Assembly: GCF_003852535.1 (NCBI RefSeq) | Contig: NZ_QAJP01000004.1 | Location: forward strand, 730,719-794,718 | Length of the DNA: 64,000 nucleotides | Origin: Herminiimonas sp. KBW02 | GTDB lineage: Bacteria; Pseudomonadota; Gammaproteobacteria; Burkholderiales; Burkholderiaceae_D | Direction of reading: 5' to 3' | Shown here: positions 1-8,677 of the stretch, one piece after another | Position numbering within the stretch: the stretch's first letter is position 1 | Layout: the number at the start of each line of letters is the position of its first letter | The notes under the pieces: generated by a model | What the model saw: the letters and a program-made list of their open reading frames with translations, nothing else | Database searches by the model: none | What the model was told of the DNA's origin: nothing | Program-made: the position numbers and the translations under genes

Positions 1-87
1 TGCCTATTCCAGCCCCTAGTTTCCCCCTGCAGAATGCAATCACTGGCTACACATTACCGCCAGGAAATTCACAGATCAGGGGATAAC

Positions 88-405
88 ATGACAACTAACG
101 ACATCATTGCTGAAATTCGTGACGCCAATCTGGGTTACTTAATGCTTGCACAACAAATGATCCGTTCCGATAAGGCGACCGCAATTTTCCGCCTCGGGAT
201 CAGCAATGAGATCGCTGACCTGATCGAAGGCATGAACAATGCCCAGATCCTCAAACTCGCTGGCGCCAATATGATGCTGGCCCGCTTCCGCTTCGATGAT
301 GGTGCCATCCTCGGCATGCTGACCAATTACAACAAAGATCGTTCGCTTGCGCATTCGCACGCAGCTATCCTGATGGCAGGACAAGCTGTTGAGCAAATCG
401 CTTAA
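88..405 (+). CDS. flhD: Flagellar master transcriptional activator subunit FlhD
   Basis: FlhD forms the FlhD4C2 complex with FlhC and activates class II flagellar promoters with sigma-70. The 105-residue product matches the usual FlhD length and is largely helical, with the family-like stretch LGYLMLAQQMIRSDK near residue 12-26. The reading frame extends upstream to 34, but the ATG at 88 has an AGGGG Shine-Dalgarno about 6 bases before it and gives the normal N-terminus. flhC follows after 52 bases, so the two are probably cotranscribed. The promoter of this operon lies largely outside the window. Confidence 0.93.
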   Translation: MTTNDIIAEIRDANLGYLMLAQQMIRSDKATAIFRLGISNEIADLIEGMNNAQILKLAGANMMLARFRFDDGAILGMLTNYNKDRSLAHSHAAILMAGQAVEQIA

Positions 406-457
406 TTAAGCAGTCGCTGATCGTATTGTTGTAATTCTTCAGAAGCGAGCGAAAAAA

Positions 458-1003
458 ATGGCCAAGAAAAGTGTAGTGACAGAAGCACAAGAAATTCAGC
501 TTGCAATCGAGCTCATTAATTTGGGTGCACGTCTGCAGTTGCTGGAATCGGAAACCACTCTGTCGCGCGAGCGCTTGCTGAAGTTGTATAAAGAATTGCG
601 TGGTGTATCTCCACCTAAGGGGATGCTGCCATTTTCGACTGACTGGTTCATTACCTGGCAACCGAATATTCATTCTTCATTGTTTATGGGCATCCATAAA
701 TACCTGATCGAACACGCACAAATCTCTGGTATTCAGGCTGTGATGAAAGCGTACAAGCTTTATCTGGAGCAGGTTGAGCTGGGTACTGATGGCGAGCCTG
801 TTTTGTCATTGACGCGCGCCTGGACTCTGGTACGATTCTTCGATAGCAAAATGCTGGCAACCGCATGTTGCAGCGAGTGTGGCGGCAACTTCGTCGTGCA
901 TCGCCTCGATTTGAATGCAAATTACACCTGTGGCTTGTGCCACATGCCATCCCGCGCAGGTAAAACCAAACGTGCCAAGGCAGACAGTCTGCTGGCAGCC
1001 TGA
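458..1003 (+). CDS. flhC: Flagellar master transcriptional activator subunit FlhC
   Basis: FlhC is the main DNA-contacting subunit of the FlhDC complex. The 181-residue protein carries the zinc ligands Cys138, Cys141, Cys158 and Cys161 (CSEC and CGLC pairs), at nearly the same positions as in the E. coli protein. The tail is basic (KTKRAK), as expected for a DNA-binding protein. It sits directly after flhD and is followed at 33 bases by a methyltransferase-like gene that may share its transcript. Identification is firm. Confidence 0.95.
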   Translation: MAKKSVVTEAQEIQLAIELINLGARLQLLESETTLSRERLLKLYKELRGVSPPKGMLPFSTDWFITWQPNIHSSLFMGIHKYLIEHAQISGIQAVMKAYKLYLEQVELGTDGEPVLSLTRAWTLVRFFDSKMLATACCSECGGNFVVHRLDLNANYTCGLCHMPSRAGKTKRAKADSLLAA

Positions 1004-1035
1004 ACGGATCGCCTTATTATTGAAAGAGTGTCTGT

Positions 1036-1836
1036 GTGAAGAAAGTGGGGCGCTCCGGCGCAAAGTCGGCGCCTCCAGGGACGGTATTCCAGATACCGGC
1101 AGTGCAAGCCCTCCTGTTTCAAATCTCCTCCTTTTTTATAGTCTTGCTGCTGGCTTATAGCCTGGCGGCGCTGTCCGGCTGGTCCATGAATGTGCTGGTC
1201 GCTGCATGCCTGCAAGGTGTGATCGCTGCCGGGCTGTCATGGTGGCGCGGCATGGCGCCGTGGTGGTTGCTGATACAATTGCTGTTTTTACCGGTGCTGT
1301 TGCTGACCTTGAGCTTGCAGTGGTCGCCATTTATTTTCCTGGCGGCCTTCCTGATCTTGTTATTCCTGTACTGGAGTACGTTTCGTACGCAGGTTCCGTA
1401 TTACCCGTCACGTCTGTCTACATGGCAGGCGGTCGAAGGTTTGCTGCCGCCTGAGCAAAAAATCAGCTTTATAGATATCGGCAGTGGTCTTGGCGGCCTG
1501 GTGATGAGTCTGGCACGACGACGCCCGGAAAGTCGTTTCGTCGGCATTGAAATTGCACCATTGCCGTGGCTGGTGAGCAGCTTGCGCGCGCGCTTCGGTG
1601 CCAGTGGTGCACACTTTGAGCGGGGTGATTACGGTCGCCTGAATTTTACCGATTACGATGTGGTGTTTGCCTATCTGTCGCCAGCCGCGATGCCGGATTT
1701 GTGGCGCAAGGCGAAGGCAGAAATGCGCAGCGGTACTTTGCTGCTTAGTTATGAGTTCATCATCCCCGGGGCTCCGCCCGATATCGTGCTGGCACCCGAC
1801 GCAAGTGGCGTCCAGCTTTACGGCTGGCGTATCTGA
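1036..1836 (+). CDS. Membrane-linked class I SAM-dependent methyltransferase-like protein
   Basis: The 266-residue product (GTG start) has two parts. Roughly residues 15-118 are strongly hydrophobic and should form three or more membrane segments. Residues about 130-266 form a Rossmann-type methyltransferase, with a motif I sequence DIGSGLGG followed by a strand ending in the acidic pair VGIEIAP, the usual SAM-binding signature. Substrate is unknown. It lies between flhC and motA, spaced 33 bases from flhC, so it may belong to the flagellar master operon, but nothing seen proves a motility role. Flagellin lysine methylase FliB is a different family and is not proposed here. Confidence 0.7.
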   Translation: MKKVGRSGAKSAPPGTVFQIPAVQALLFQISSFFIVLLLAYSLAALSGWSMNVLVAACLQGVIAAGLSWWRGMAPWWLLIQLLFLPVLLLTLSLQWSPFIFLAAFLILLFLYWSTFRTQVPYYPSRLSTWQAVEGLLPPEQKISFIDIGSGLGGLVMSLARRRPESRFVGIEIAPLPWLVSSLRARFGASGAHFERGDYGRLNFTDYDVVFAYLSPAAMPDLWRKAKAEMRSGTLLLSYEFIIPGAPPDIVLAPDASGVQLYGWRI

Positions 1837-1879
1837 GCCAATCTAAGCTTGCCTCCGGACTTTATTTCAGCGATTCCTC

Positions 1880-1887
1880 TCCGATAA
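1880..1887 (+). promoter_or_regulatory. Candidate sigma-28 (FliA) -10 element upstream of motA
   Basis: The octamer TCCGATAA matches the FliA -10 consensus GCCGATAA in seven of eight positions. The stretch 11 bases upstream (from about 1861) is a poor match to the -35 consensus TAAAGTTT. It lies in the 212-base gap before motA, the expected place for a class III promoter. Called on the -10 match and location only. Confidence 0.4.
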
Positions 1888-2048
1888 TCACTCAAGTTCC
1901 AATAATTCACGCCGTTGAATGCATATGAGCGCTTGAGCGGTCAATACCACCCTTATATACAACAGGTACGGTGTCATCCTGGTTGCGCGTATGCAACTGT
2001 TAGGGCAATAATGGCAGTCTAAACCTAAGAAAAACGGAGCGAGCGCAC

Positions 2049-2909
2049 TTGTTAGTCATCATTGGATATCTAGTAGTCGTCCTATCGGTCTTTGGCGGCT
2101 TCGCTCTGGCCGGCGGTCATTTGGCTGCCTTGTTTCAACCCCTTGAGTTGCTCATGATTGGTGGTGCTGCGGTTGGCGCCTTCTTTGTCGGTAATAACGG
2201 CAAGGCGATCAAGGCGACGATGAAGGCTTTACCCAGCGTTTTCAAAGGTTCCAAATATACGAAGAGTTTGTATATGGAACTGATGACGCTCTTATTCGAA
2301 ATTCTGACCAAGGTCCGTAAAGAAGGTCTGATGTCGATCGAAGGTGATATCGAGTCGCCGGAAGAAAGTGCGATTTTCGCCAAGTACCCGACGGTGCTGG
2401 CCGATCACCACACCATCGAATTCATGACTGATTACCTGCGTCTCATGGTGTCCGGCAATATGGATGCCTTCCAGATCGAAAATCTGATGGATAACGAAAT
2501 CGAAACCCATCATGCCGAAGGTGAAGTACCGGTGCATTGTGTGGCTAAAGTCGGTGATGGCTTGCCGGCATTCGGTATCGTGGCAGCGGTGATGGGTGTG
2601 GTACATACGATGGAATCGGTGGGCCTGCCACCGGCCGAGCTGGGGATGCTGATCGCGCACGCGCTGGTTGGTACCTTCCTCGGTATTTTGCTTTCCTATG
2701 GTTTCGTGACGCCTTTGTCGAGCCTGCTGGAACAAAAGCTGCATGAATCTTCCAAAATTTTCCAATGTGTGAAAGTGACTTTGCTGGCTAGTCTGAATGG
2801 CTATGCTCCGGCGCTGGCAGTGGAATTTGGCCGTAAGGTATTGTTCTCGACTGAACGTCCTTCCTTCAGCGAGATGGAAGAACACATCAGACAGTCGAAA
2901 ACAAAATAA
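2049..2909 (+). CDS. motA: Flagellar stator protein MotA
   Basis: MotA is the inner membrane subunit that, with MotB, forms the proton-driven stator. The 286-residue product has four hydrophobic segments (about 1-25, 30-50, 170-190 and 200-225) and a large cytoplasmic loop between segments 2 and 3 where torque-generating charged residues lie. Start is TTG, supported by GGAG nine bases upstream and by an N-terminus of the MotA type (MLVIIGYLVVV). motB follows after 54 bases. A second, more divergent MotA paralogue (motC) lies at 19.1 kb. Confidence 0.95.
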   Translation: MLVIIGYLVVVLSVFGGFALAGGHLAALFQPLELLMIGGAAVGAFFVGNNGKAIKATMKALPSVFKGSKYTKSLYMELMTLLFEILTKVRKEGLMSIEGDIESPEESAIFAKYPTVLADHHTIEFMTDYLRLMVSGNMDAFQIENLMDNEIETHHAEGEVPVHCVAKVGDGLPAFGIVAAVMGVVHTMESVGLPPAELGMLIAHALVGTFLGILLSYGFVTPLSSLLEQKLHESSKIFQCVKVTLLASLNGYAPALAVEFGRKVLFSTERPSFSEMEEHIRQSKTK

Positions 2910-2963
2910 ACCCATTTATTAATTTTGCATCGCAAGTAAAAAAGCAATTTAACGGAGACTGGC

Positions 2964-3755
2964 ATGGCTGACGAAGGACTCCGTCCCATCATCATCAAAC
3001 GTATCAAAAAATCCGGGGGCGGCCATCACGGCGGCGCCTGGAAAATCGCCTACGCCGATTTCGTCACGGCGATGATGGCGTTCTTCTTATTGATGTGGTT
3101 GCTGGGCTCAACCACCAAAGGCGATCTGCAAGGGATCGCCGATTTCTTCAGTACCCCTTTAAAAGTAGCCATGGCTGGCGGTTCCGGTAGCGGCGACAGC
3201 TCGAGCGTGATCAAGGGCGGCGGCAAGGACATGACGCGCATCGACGGTCAGCAGAAAAAAGGTGAAGACCTGACGCCGGCCAAGAACTTCAACCTGAAAG
3301 CGGCGGAAGCAGAGCTTGAGCGCCAGGAAGTCAATCGCCTCAAGGCTTTGAAGGAACGTATAGAGAAAGCCATCGATACCATACCCGGTTTGCAGCAATT
3401 CAAAAATCAGTTACTGATCGACATCACGACTGAAGGTTTGCGCATTCAGATCGTGGATGAAAAAAATCGTCCGATGTTTGCATTGGCACGTGCAGAGTTA
3501 CAGCCTTATACCAAAGTCATCCTGCATGAGATCGCCAAGATTCTGAACGATATTCCTAACCGTATCAGCCTCTCCGGTCATACCGATGCATCCCGTATTC
3601 CAGCGGCGAAAAAAGCTATAGCAACTGGGAGCTGTCTTCCGATCGCGCCAATGCGTCACGGCGTGAACTGGTCGCTGGTGGCATGGCCGAGAACAAGGTA
3701 TTGCGCGTGGTTGGTTTGTCGTCAGCGGTGTTGTTCGATAGTTCTGACCCGCTGA
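2964..3755 (+). CDS. motB: Flagellar stator protein MotB, reading frame interrupted by a frameshift
   Basis: MotB anchors the stator to peptidoglycan and carries the proton-binding aspartate. Residues 27-48 are the single membrane helix with YADFVTAMM, placing the essential Asp at residue 32. The periplasmic OmpA-like domain begins normally, up to SGHTDAS near residue 205. After two lysine codons in an A6 run at 3609-3614 the reading frame turns into unrelated sequence and stops at 3755. The correct continuation (SYSNWELS, then NPVNRRISI) is in the -1 frame and runs to 3949. One extra A would restore a 328-residue MotB. This is a sequencing error, a real inactivating indel, or recoding. Confidence 0.85.
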   Translation: MADEGLRPIIIKRIKKSGGGHHGGAWKIAYADFVTAMMAFFLLMWLLGSTTKGDLQGIADFFSTPLKVAMAGGSGSGDSSSVIKGGGKDMTRIDGQQKKGEDLTPAKNFNLKAAEAELERQEVNRLKALKERIEKAIDTIPGLQQFKNQLLIDITTEGLRIQIVDEKNRPMFALARAELQPYTKVILHEIAKILNDIPNRISLSGHTDASRIPAAKKAIATGSCLPIAPMRHGVNWSLVAWPRTRYCAWLVCRQRCCSIVLTR

Positions 3756-3949
3756 ATCCGGTTAATCGCCGCATCAGCATCATTGTGCTGAACAAGAAAG
3801 CAGAAGATTCGATCACGAAAGAAAATAAGAAAGTCGAAGTGAGCGACAAGGAGAGTGCGCAGGAAGTCGTCGAGAATGCGGTGAATGCGCAGCAAGTGAA
3901 GCCAGCCCCAGTTGCACCAGCAGCTCCGGCAGCCCCAATTGCAAGATAA
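3616..3949 (+). pseudogene. motB: Displaced C-terminal part of MotB (OmpA-like domain remainder)
   Basis: This stretch encodes the missing end of the MotB peptidoglycan-binding domain in the -1 frame relative to the motB start: [22 protein letters not shown] and NPVNRRISI are all family motifs, followed by a charged tail and an alanine/proline-rich end. An internal ATG at 3683 exists, but no independent gene is implied. The domain remains well conserved in the shifted frame, which argues against long-term decay and for a recent indel, a base-calling error in the homopolymer, or recoding. Confidence 0.8.
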
Positions 3950-3988
3950 GCAAAGTGCTGTAAGTAAACGAAATGAGCGGGTGCTTCC

Positions 3989-4531
3989 ATGACAATAAAA
4001 AAATCGTTGGCGCTGGAAATAAAAGAACTGTTGACTGGCTTGTCTGAACACGGGAGCCAGCATCTGTCGGAAATCGAAACGGATCTGGTGCAGACCAACA
4101 TCCTGTTAAGTGAAGCGATAGACAAACTAAGCGCCAGTTTCATGGCGATACACGCAGCGGTGAGTGCGCAACAGCAAATGGTCGATGCACTGCTGGTACA
4201 GGCCCCGGCCGCGGCGGTTGGCGAACTTCGGACCAAGGCAGCGCAGATCGACCAGCATGTGAATGCCGCGGTCACGGGTTTGCAGTTCCAGGATATGACG
4301 AATCAACTGATAGGTCGCGCGATGCAACGCCTGGTCGGAGTACGCGATGTACTGGAAGTACTGGGCACACATAGTGCAGCGATACCGGGTGATGCAGATC
4401 AGAACCAGTTGCAGGCTTCGCTGGAGCAAGCGAATGCCAGCCTGAATACGCAAAGCACTAACCTTGAGAATGAATTGTGGAAAGCCGTGCGTCAGACGCA
4501 TATGGAAAGCGGCGACGTCGAACTGTTTTAA
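3989..4531 (+). CDS. CheZ-motif chemotaxis protein of unknown role
   Basis: The 180-residue, mostly helical protein contains LQFQDMTNQLI near residues 97-107. In CheZ the equivalent QDFQDLTGQ segment supplies the Asp and Gln (DxxxQ) that dephosphorylate CheY-P, and both residues are kept here. It lacks the overall length and the C-terminal CheY-docking helix of the true CheZ encoded at 10.97 kb. It ends in GDVELF, a sequence shared with the end of CheD. It lies between motB and cheY1, 63 bases before the latter. It may be a second phosphatase or a CheY-binding adaptor, which is inference. Confidence 0.6.
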   Translation: MTIKKSLALEIKELLTGLSEHGSQHLSEIETDLVQTNILLSEAIDKLSASFMAIHAAVSAQQQMVDALLVQAPAAAVGELRTKAAQIDQHVNAAVTGLQFQDMTNQLIGRAMQRLVGVRDVLEVLGTHSAAIPGDADQNQLQASLEQANASLNTQSTNLENELWKAVRQTHMESGDVELF

Positions 4532-4554
4532 ATACGAATTTAAATTTAGATAAC

Positions 4555-4570
4555 CAGGCCTACAGGCCTG
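4555..4570 (+). other. Short inverted repeat before cheY1
   Basis: CAGGCC, a four-base loop and GGCCTG form a perfect six-base-pair stem between the CheZ-motif gene and cheY1. No T-run follows, so it is not a standard terminator. It could stabilise or partly separate transcripts. Confidence 0.35.
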
Positions 4571-4594
4571 AAACGAAAATGGGCAGGGGTAAAG

Positions 4595-4960
4595 ATGGCA
4601 AAGACAATATTGGCGGTCGATGATTCGGGTTCACTGCGACAAATGGTGGTCTTCAGTTTGAGGGCGGCCGGCTATCAGGTGACGGAAGCCGTTGATGGAC
4701 AAGATGGTCTGGATAAGGCGAAGACGCAGGTTTTTGATCTGGTATTAACCGATCAGAACATGCCGCGTATGGATGGTTTTTCGCTGATACGAGCGTTGCG
4801 CGCGCTGTCGACTTATCAAAAAACACCGATCCTGGTCCTTACCACCGAGTCCAGCGACGAGATGAAAGCCAAAGGCCGCGCCGCTGGTGCCAATGGCTGG
4901 CTGGTCAAGCCTTTTGATCCGCAACGACTGACTGAAGTCGTGAAAAAAGTGATAGGTTAA
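4595..4960 (+). CDS. cheY: Chemotaxis response regulator, CheY-like (first copy)
   Basis: A 121-residue single receiver domain. The acidic pocket is Asp9-Asp10, the phosphorylated residue is Asp53 (LTDQNMP), the conserved switch Thr follows LVLTT, and the invariant Lys is in VKPF. It has no output domain, so it acts by protein contact. It lies 52 bases before cheA and is 11 residues shorter than the second CheY at 10.57 kb, which is closer to the classic motor-binding type. It may serve as a phosphate sink or an alternative output of the same kinase. Confidence 0.88.
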   Translation: MAKTILAVDDSGSLRQMVVFSLRAAGYQVTEAVDGQDGLDKAKTQVFDLVLTDQNMPRMDGFSLIRALRALSTYQKTPILVLTTESSDEMKAKGRAAGANGWLVKPFDPQRLTEVVKKVIG

Positions 4961-5012
4961 TACATATCATGAGTTGCAACATCATCATGCGCACAGATAA
5001 CGGAGCAGAACG

Positions 5013-7148
5013 ATGACCATCGATATGAGTCAGTTCTTCCAGGTATTCTTTGATGAAACGGAAGAACTCCTGGCCGAGATGGAAAAACTGCTGCTGGCGG
5101 TGGACGTATCGGCTCCTGATGAAGAAGACTTGAATGCGATTTTCCGCGCCGCCCATTCGATCAAGGGTGGTGCTGCCACATTTGGCATTACGGATCTGAC
5201 CGAAGTCACGCACGTGCTGGAAACCTTGCTGGACAGAATCCGCAAAGGTGAGATGGCCTTGATGGCCGAGCACGTCGATGCATTCTTATCCGCTAAGGAC
5301 GTGCTCAAGATGCAGCTGGATGGTCATCGCCTGCATACGCCGGTGGATCTGGATGCGGTTGCTGATGTGCGTATCTTGCTGGAGTCCTTGTCGCAGGACG
5401 AGGCACCGGCACCACAAGCTGCTGCAGTAGTTGCCGCAACACCGGGTGATGTTTCAGGTGATCGCCGCTTCCGCATCGAGTTACCACAAACCTCAGCACG
5501 TGATGTGGATGCACTGGCGGCCGAACTGGGCTTGCTGGGCGAGATACAGCGCGATGTACTGCCCGATCAACGCGCGGTATTTACGCTGAGTACGCAAGAA
5601 AGTGCAGACGACATCATTGCGATTTGCTCGTTTATTCTTGATCCACAAGACTTAAAAATTACCGAAGAAGCCGTCATCAAGGGTGTGCATCAATCGATCG
5701 ATGACCGCAGTCGCAATGAGGAGGAGCAGGGCTACGGTTTCTTCGAGCCGCTGCACTCGACGATTGCCGAAAATGCGCAAGGTTATGGTTTCTTTGCGCC
5801 GTTTGTTCCCTTGCCTTTGCCGGATGCCGGCAGCAAGGATGCGTCCGAACAGGATGAAGAAAAAAACAATGCGCTGGCGGTGGAGGAAGTGCACGCGGTA
5901 GCTGCAACGGACAAAAAGCCAGCGGCGAAACGCGATGCAGACAAGACGACTGTCAGTGCAGAGTCGTCATCGATACGTGTTGGTATAGAAAAAGTCGATC
6001 AGCTGATTAATCTGGTCGGCGAACTGGTCATCACTCAAGCGATGATAGAGCAGCGCACCGGCGCGCTTGATCCTATGCAGCACGAGCGCCTGCTCAACAG
6101 TGTCTCGCAATTGACGCGCAATACACGTGATCTGCAGGAAGCGGTGATGTCTATCCGCATGATGCCGATGGATTACGTGTTCTCACGCTTTCCGCGCATG
6201 GTGCGTGATCTGGCTTCCAAGCTGGGCAAAAAAGTGGAATTCGTCACGCATGGTGCGGCGACTGAGCTGGATAAAGGTTTGATCGAACGGATCGTGGATC
6301 CGTTGACGCATCTGGTACGCAACAGCATAGACCATGGCATTGAAATGCCGGAGGCGCGACTGGCGGCAGGCAAGTCGGCGTCTGGCCAATTGTCGTTGTC
6401 AGCCGGTCATCAGGGCGGCAATATCATTATTGAAGTCAGTGATGACGGTGGTGGTTTAAGCCGCGACCGTATCCTGGCCAAAGCCAAGCAACAGGGTTTG
6501 CCTGTCTCCGACGATTTGCCGGATGAAGAAGTCTGGCAACTGATCTTTGCACCGGGTTTCTCAACCGCCGAAGCTGTAACCGATGTCTCCGGCCGTGGTG
6601 TCGGCATGGATGTGGTGAAGCGGAATATCACCGCGATGGGTGGTTCGGTTGATATCCGTTCCAGCAAAGGTTATGGCACGACGATTTTGATTTCCTTGCC
6701 GCTGACGCTGGCTATCCTGGATGGCATGTCCATCAAAGTCGGCGACGAGATTTATATCCTGCCGCTCGGCTATGTGGTTGAGTCGTTGCAACCGGAGCTG
6801 GCAGATATCAAAGAGATCAGCGGGCAAGGCCAGGTCATCAAGGTCCGTGGTGATTATTTGCCATTGATCCCGTTGTATAAGATTTTCAGCATAGAGCCGC
6901 GCTTTGTCGATCCGTCGGAAGGCATCGTTGTTATCCTGGAATCGGAAGGCAAAAAAGCCGCATTGTTTGTCGATGATTTGGTCGGCCAGCAACAAGTTGT
7001 AGTCAAAAATCTAGAATCGAATTATCGTAAGGTGGCTGGAATATCGGGAGCCACGATTCTCGGTGACGGCGGAGTCGCGCTGATTATCGATGTGGCGGCC
7101 TTACTGCGTTCAAGCCGTCAGTTAAACGACGAATCCATTTATTCCTGA
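5013..7148 (+). CDS. cheA: Chemotaxis histidine kinase CheA
   Basis: CheA autophosphorylates in response to chemoreceptors and passes phosphate to CheY and CheB. Domains in order in this 711-residue protein: P1 HPt with phospho-acceptor His48 (AAHSIKGG); a CheY/CheB-binding P2 region around 150-225; a flexible linker with two GYGFF motifs at about residues 240 and 257; the P3 dimerisation helices (about 320-390); the P4 ATPase with N box ([10 protein letters not shown]), G1 (DDGGG) and G2 (GRGVGMDVV); and the P5 CheW-like domain at the end. cheW starts 13 bases downstream, indicating one operon. Confidence 0.97.
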   Translation: MTIDMSQFFQVFFDETEELLAEMEKLLLAVDVSAPDEEDLNAIFRAAHSIKGGAATFGITDLTEVTHVLETLLDRIRKGEMALMAEHVDAFLSAKDVLKMQLDGHRLHTPVDLDAVADVRILLESLSQDEAPAPQAAAVVAATPGDVSGDRRFRIELPQTSARDVDALAAELGLLGEIQRDVLPDQRAVFTLSTQESADDIIAICSFILDPQDLKITEEAVIKGVHQSIDDRSRNEEEQGYGFFEPLHSTIAENAQGYGFFAPFVPLPLPDAGSKDASEQDEEKNNALAVEEVHAVAATDKKPAAKRDADKTTVSAESSSIRVGIEKVDQLINLVGELVITQAMIEQRTGALDPMQHERLLNSVSQLTRNTRDLQEAVMSIRMMPMDYVFSRFPRMVRDLASKLGKKVEFVTHGAATELDKGLIERIVDPLTHLVRNSIDHGIEMPEARLAAGKSASGQLSLSAGHQGGNIIIEVSDDGGGLSRDRILAKAKQQGLPVSDDLPDEEVWQLIFAPGFSTAEAVTDVSGRGVGMDVVKRNITAMGGSVDIRSSKGYGTTILISLPLTLAILDGMSIKVGDEIYILPLGYVVESLQPELADIKEISGQGQVIKVRGDYLPLIPLYKIFSIEPRFVDPSEGIVVILESEGKKAALFVDDLVGQQQVVVKNLESNYRKVAGISGATILGDGGVALIIDVAALLRSSRQLNDESIYS

Positions 7149-7161
7149 AGAGGAGAATCGC

Positions 7162-7653
7162 ATGATTCACAATATACAAAACAATACGACCGGTGCAGAA
7201 AACGGCAATGAATTCCTGGCATTCACCCTGGGCAAGGAAGAGTACGGTATCGATATCCTGAAAGTTCAGGAGATCCGCGGCTATGAAGCCGTCACCCGTA
7301 TCGCTAATGCGCCTGAGTTCGTTAAAGGCGTGGTCAACCTGCGCGGCATCATCGTGCCTATCGTTGACATGCGCATCAAATTCAACCTGGGTGAGCCTAC
7401 CTACGATCAATTTACTGTCGTGATCATCCTGAACATCGCCGGTCGCGTAGTCGGCATGGTGGTAGACAGCGTATCCGACGTGATCACCTTGTCTCCTGAG
7501 CAAATCAAGCCAGCACCGGAAATGGGTACCGCTTTCAATACCGATTATCTGATTGGTCTGGGTACTCTGGACGAGCGCATGCTGATCCTGGTGGATATCG
7601 ATAAATTGATGTCCAGCAGCGAAATGGGTTTGATAGAAAAAATCGCAGCTTAA
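7162..7653 (+). CDS. cheW: Chemotaxis coupling protein CheW
   Basis: CheW bridges chemoreceptors and the CheA P5 domain in the signalling array. The 163-residue product is a single CheW domain with [18 protein letters not shown] near the N-terminus, followed by [16 protein letters not shown], both hallmark stretches. It sits 13 bases after cheA. The 139 bases to cheR contain a possible 14-codon coupled reading frame (7752-7796) described separately. Confidence 0.96.
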   Translation: MIHNIQNNTTGAENGNEFLAFTLGKEEYGIDILKVQEIRGYEAVTRIANAPEFVKGVVNLRGIIVPIVDMRIKFNLGEPTYDQFTVVIILNIAGRVVGMVVDSVSDVITLSPEQIKPAPEMGTAFNTDYLIGLGTLDERMLILVDIDKLMSSSEMGLIEKIAA

Positions 7654-7751
7654 GACTGAGTCGTAAAAGATTGCCGGGTAGGCGAGCAGCAGGACGCTAC
7701 GCAAACAGTCGCGTGTAAGTTTTGGCAATACGCATATCGGACAGAGGGGAA

Positions 7752-7796
7752 ATGAGTTCCAATATGCAGCAGGCGAAAGGGGAATCTGCAGTATGA
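7752..7796 (+). other. Possible 14-residue leader ORF coupled to cheR
   Basis: An ATG preceded by a GAGGGG purine run opens a 14-codon frame whose TGA overlaps the cheR ATG (ATGA). The arrangement would allow translational coupling into cheR. No conservation evidence is available, so this is a weak call from layout alone. Confidence 0.25.
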
Positions 7797-8671
7797 AAAC
7801 AACTACTCAAGGTAGGGCAGAAGGTAGCAAAGAGTTCGAATTCACCGCGCGTGATTTCGAACGGGTCCGCGCCTTGATACATAAGAAGGCTGGCATCGCA
7901 CTGGCCGAAAGTAAGCAGGAGATGGTTTACAGCAGGCTCGCACGCCGTTTGCGTGCGACCGGTATCGGTTCTTTCGTCAGCTATCTGGATCAGCTGGAGC
8001 AGGGGGGCAGCGATGAAGAGTGGGAAGCATTTACCAATGCGCTGACCACCAATCTGACTTCGTTCTTTCGCGAGGCGCATCACTTCCCGATTCTGGCCGA
8101 TCACATCAAAAAAATTAAGGAGCCTATCGAGATCTGGTGCTCAGCCGCTTCTACCGGTGAAGAGCCGTATTCGATAGCGATGACCGCGTGTGAAGCGTTC
8201 AATACGCTGACGCCACCGGTTCGTATTATCGCGACCGACATTGATACCAATGTGCTGAATACCGGTGCCAATGGTGTCTACTCGATAGACCGGCTGGACA
8301 AGATGGCGCCGGAGCGCGCCAAACGCTTCTTCCTGCGCGGTAAAGGTGCACGCGAAGGCATGGTGCGGGTGCGTCCGGAATTGCGTCAGATGATTACCTT
8401 TAAACAGGTCAATCTGCTGGAAAGCAACTGGGGTATTTCAGGGCAATTTGATGCGATCTTTTGCCGCAATGTAATGATCTATTTCGATAAGCCGACGCAG
8501 GGCAAGATCCTGGATCGCTTCGCGCCGCTGATGAAGCCGGACGGTTTGTTGTTTGCCGGTCACTCCGAAAACTTCCTGTATGTCACCGATGCATTCAAAT
8601 TGCGCGGAAAAACGGTTTACGAGTTGGAGCCCAACAAGAAGGCGGGCTTGTCGCAACCACGTCGGGCGTAA
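7793..8671 (+). CDS. cheR: Chemoreceptor glutamate methyltransferase CheR
   Basis: CheR methylates glutamates of chemoreceptors with SAM, for adaptation. The 292-residue protein has the helical N-terminal CheR domain (about 20-85) with TTNLTSFFRE, then the SAM-binding domain with WCSAASTGEEPYS (motif I), ATDIDTNVL, and the FCRNVMIYFD block. An AAGGGG site lies about ten bases before the ATG. cheD starts six bases after its stop. Confidence 0.96.
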   Translation: MKTTTQGRAEGSKEFEFTARDFERVRALIHKKAGIALAESKQEMVYSRLARRLRATGIGSFVSYLDQLEQGGSDEEWEAFTNALTTNLTSFFREAHHFPILADHIKKIKEPIEIWCSAASTGEEPYSIAMTACEAFNTLTPPVRIIATDIDTNVLNTGANGVYSIDRLDKMAPERAKRFFLRGKGAREGMVRVRPELRQMITFKQVNLLESNWGISGQFDAIFCRNVMIYFDKPTQGKILDRFAPLMKPDGLLFAGHSENFLYVTDAFKLRGKTVYELEPNKKAGLSQPRRA

Positions 8672-8677
8672 GAATCT

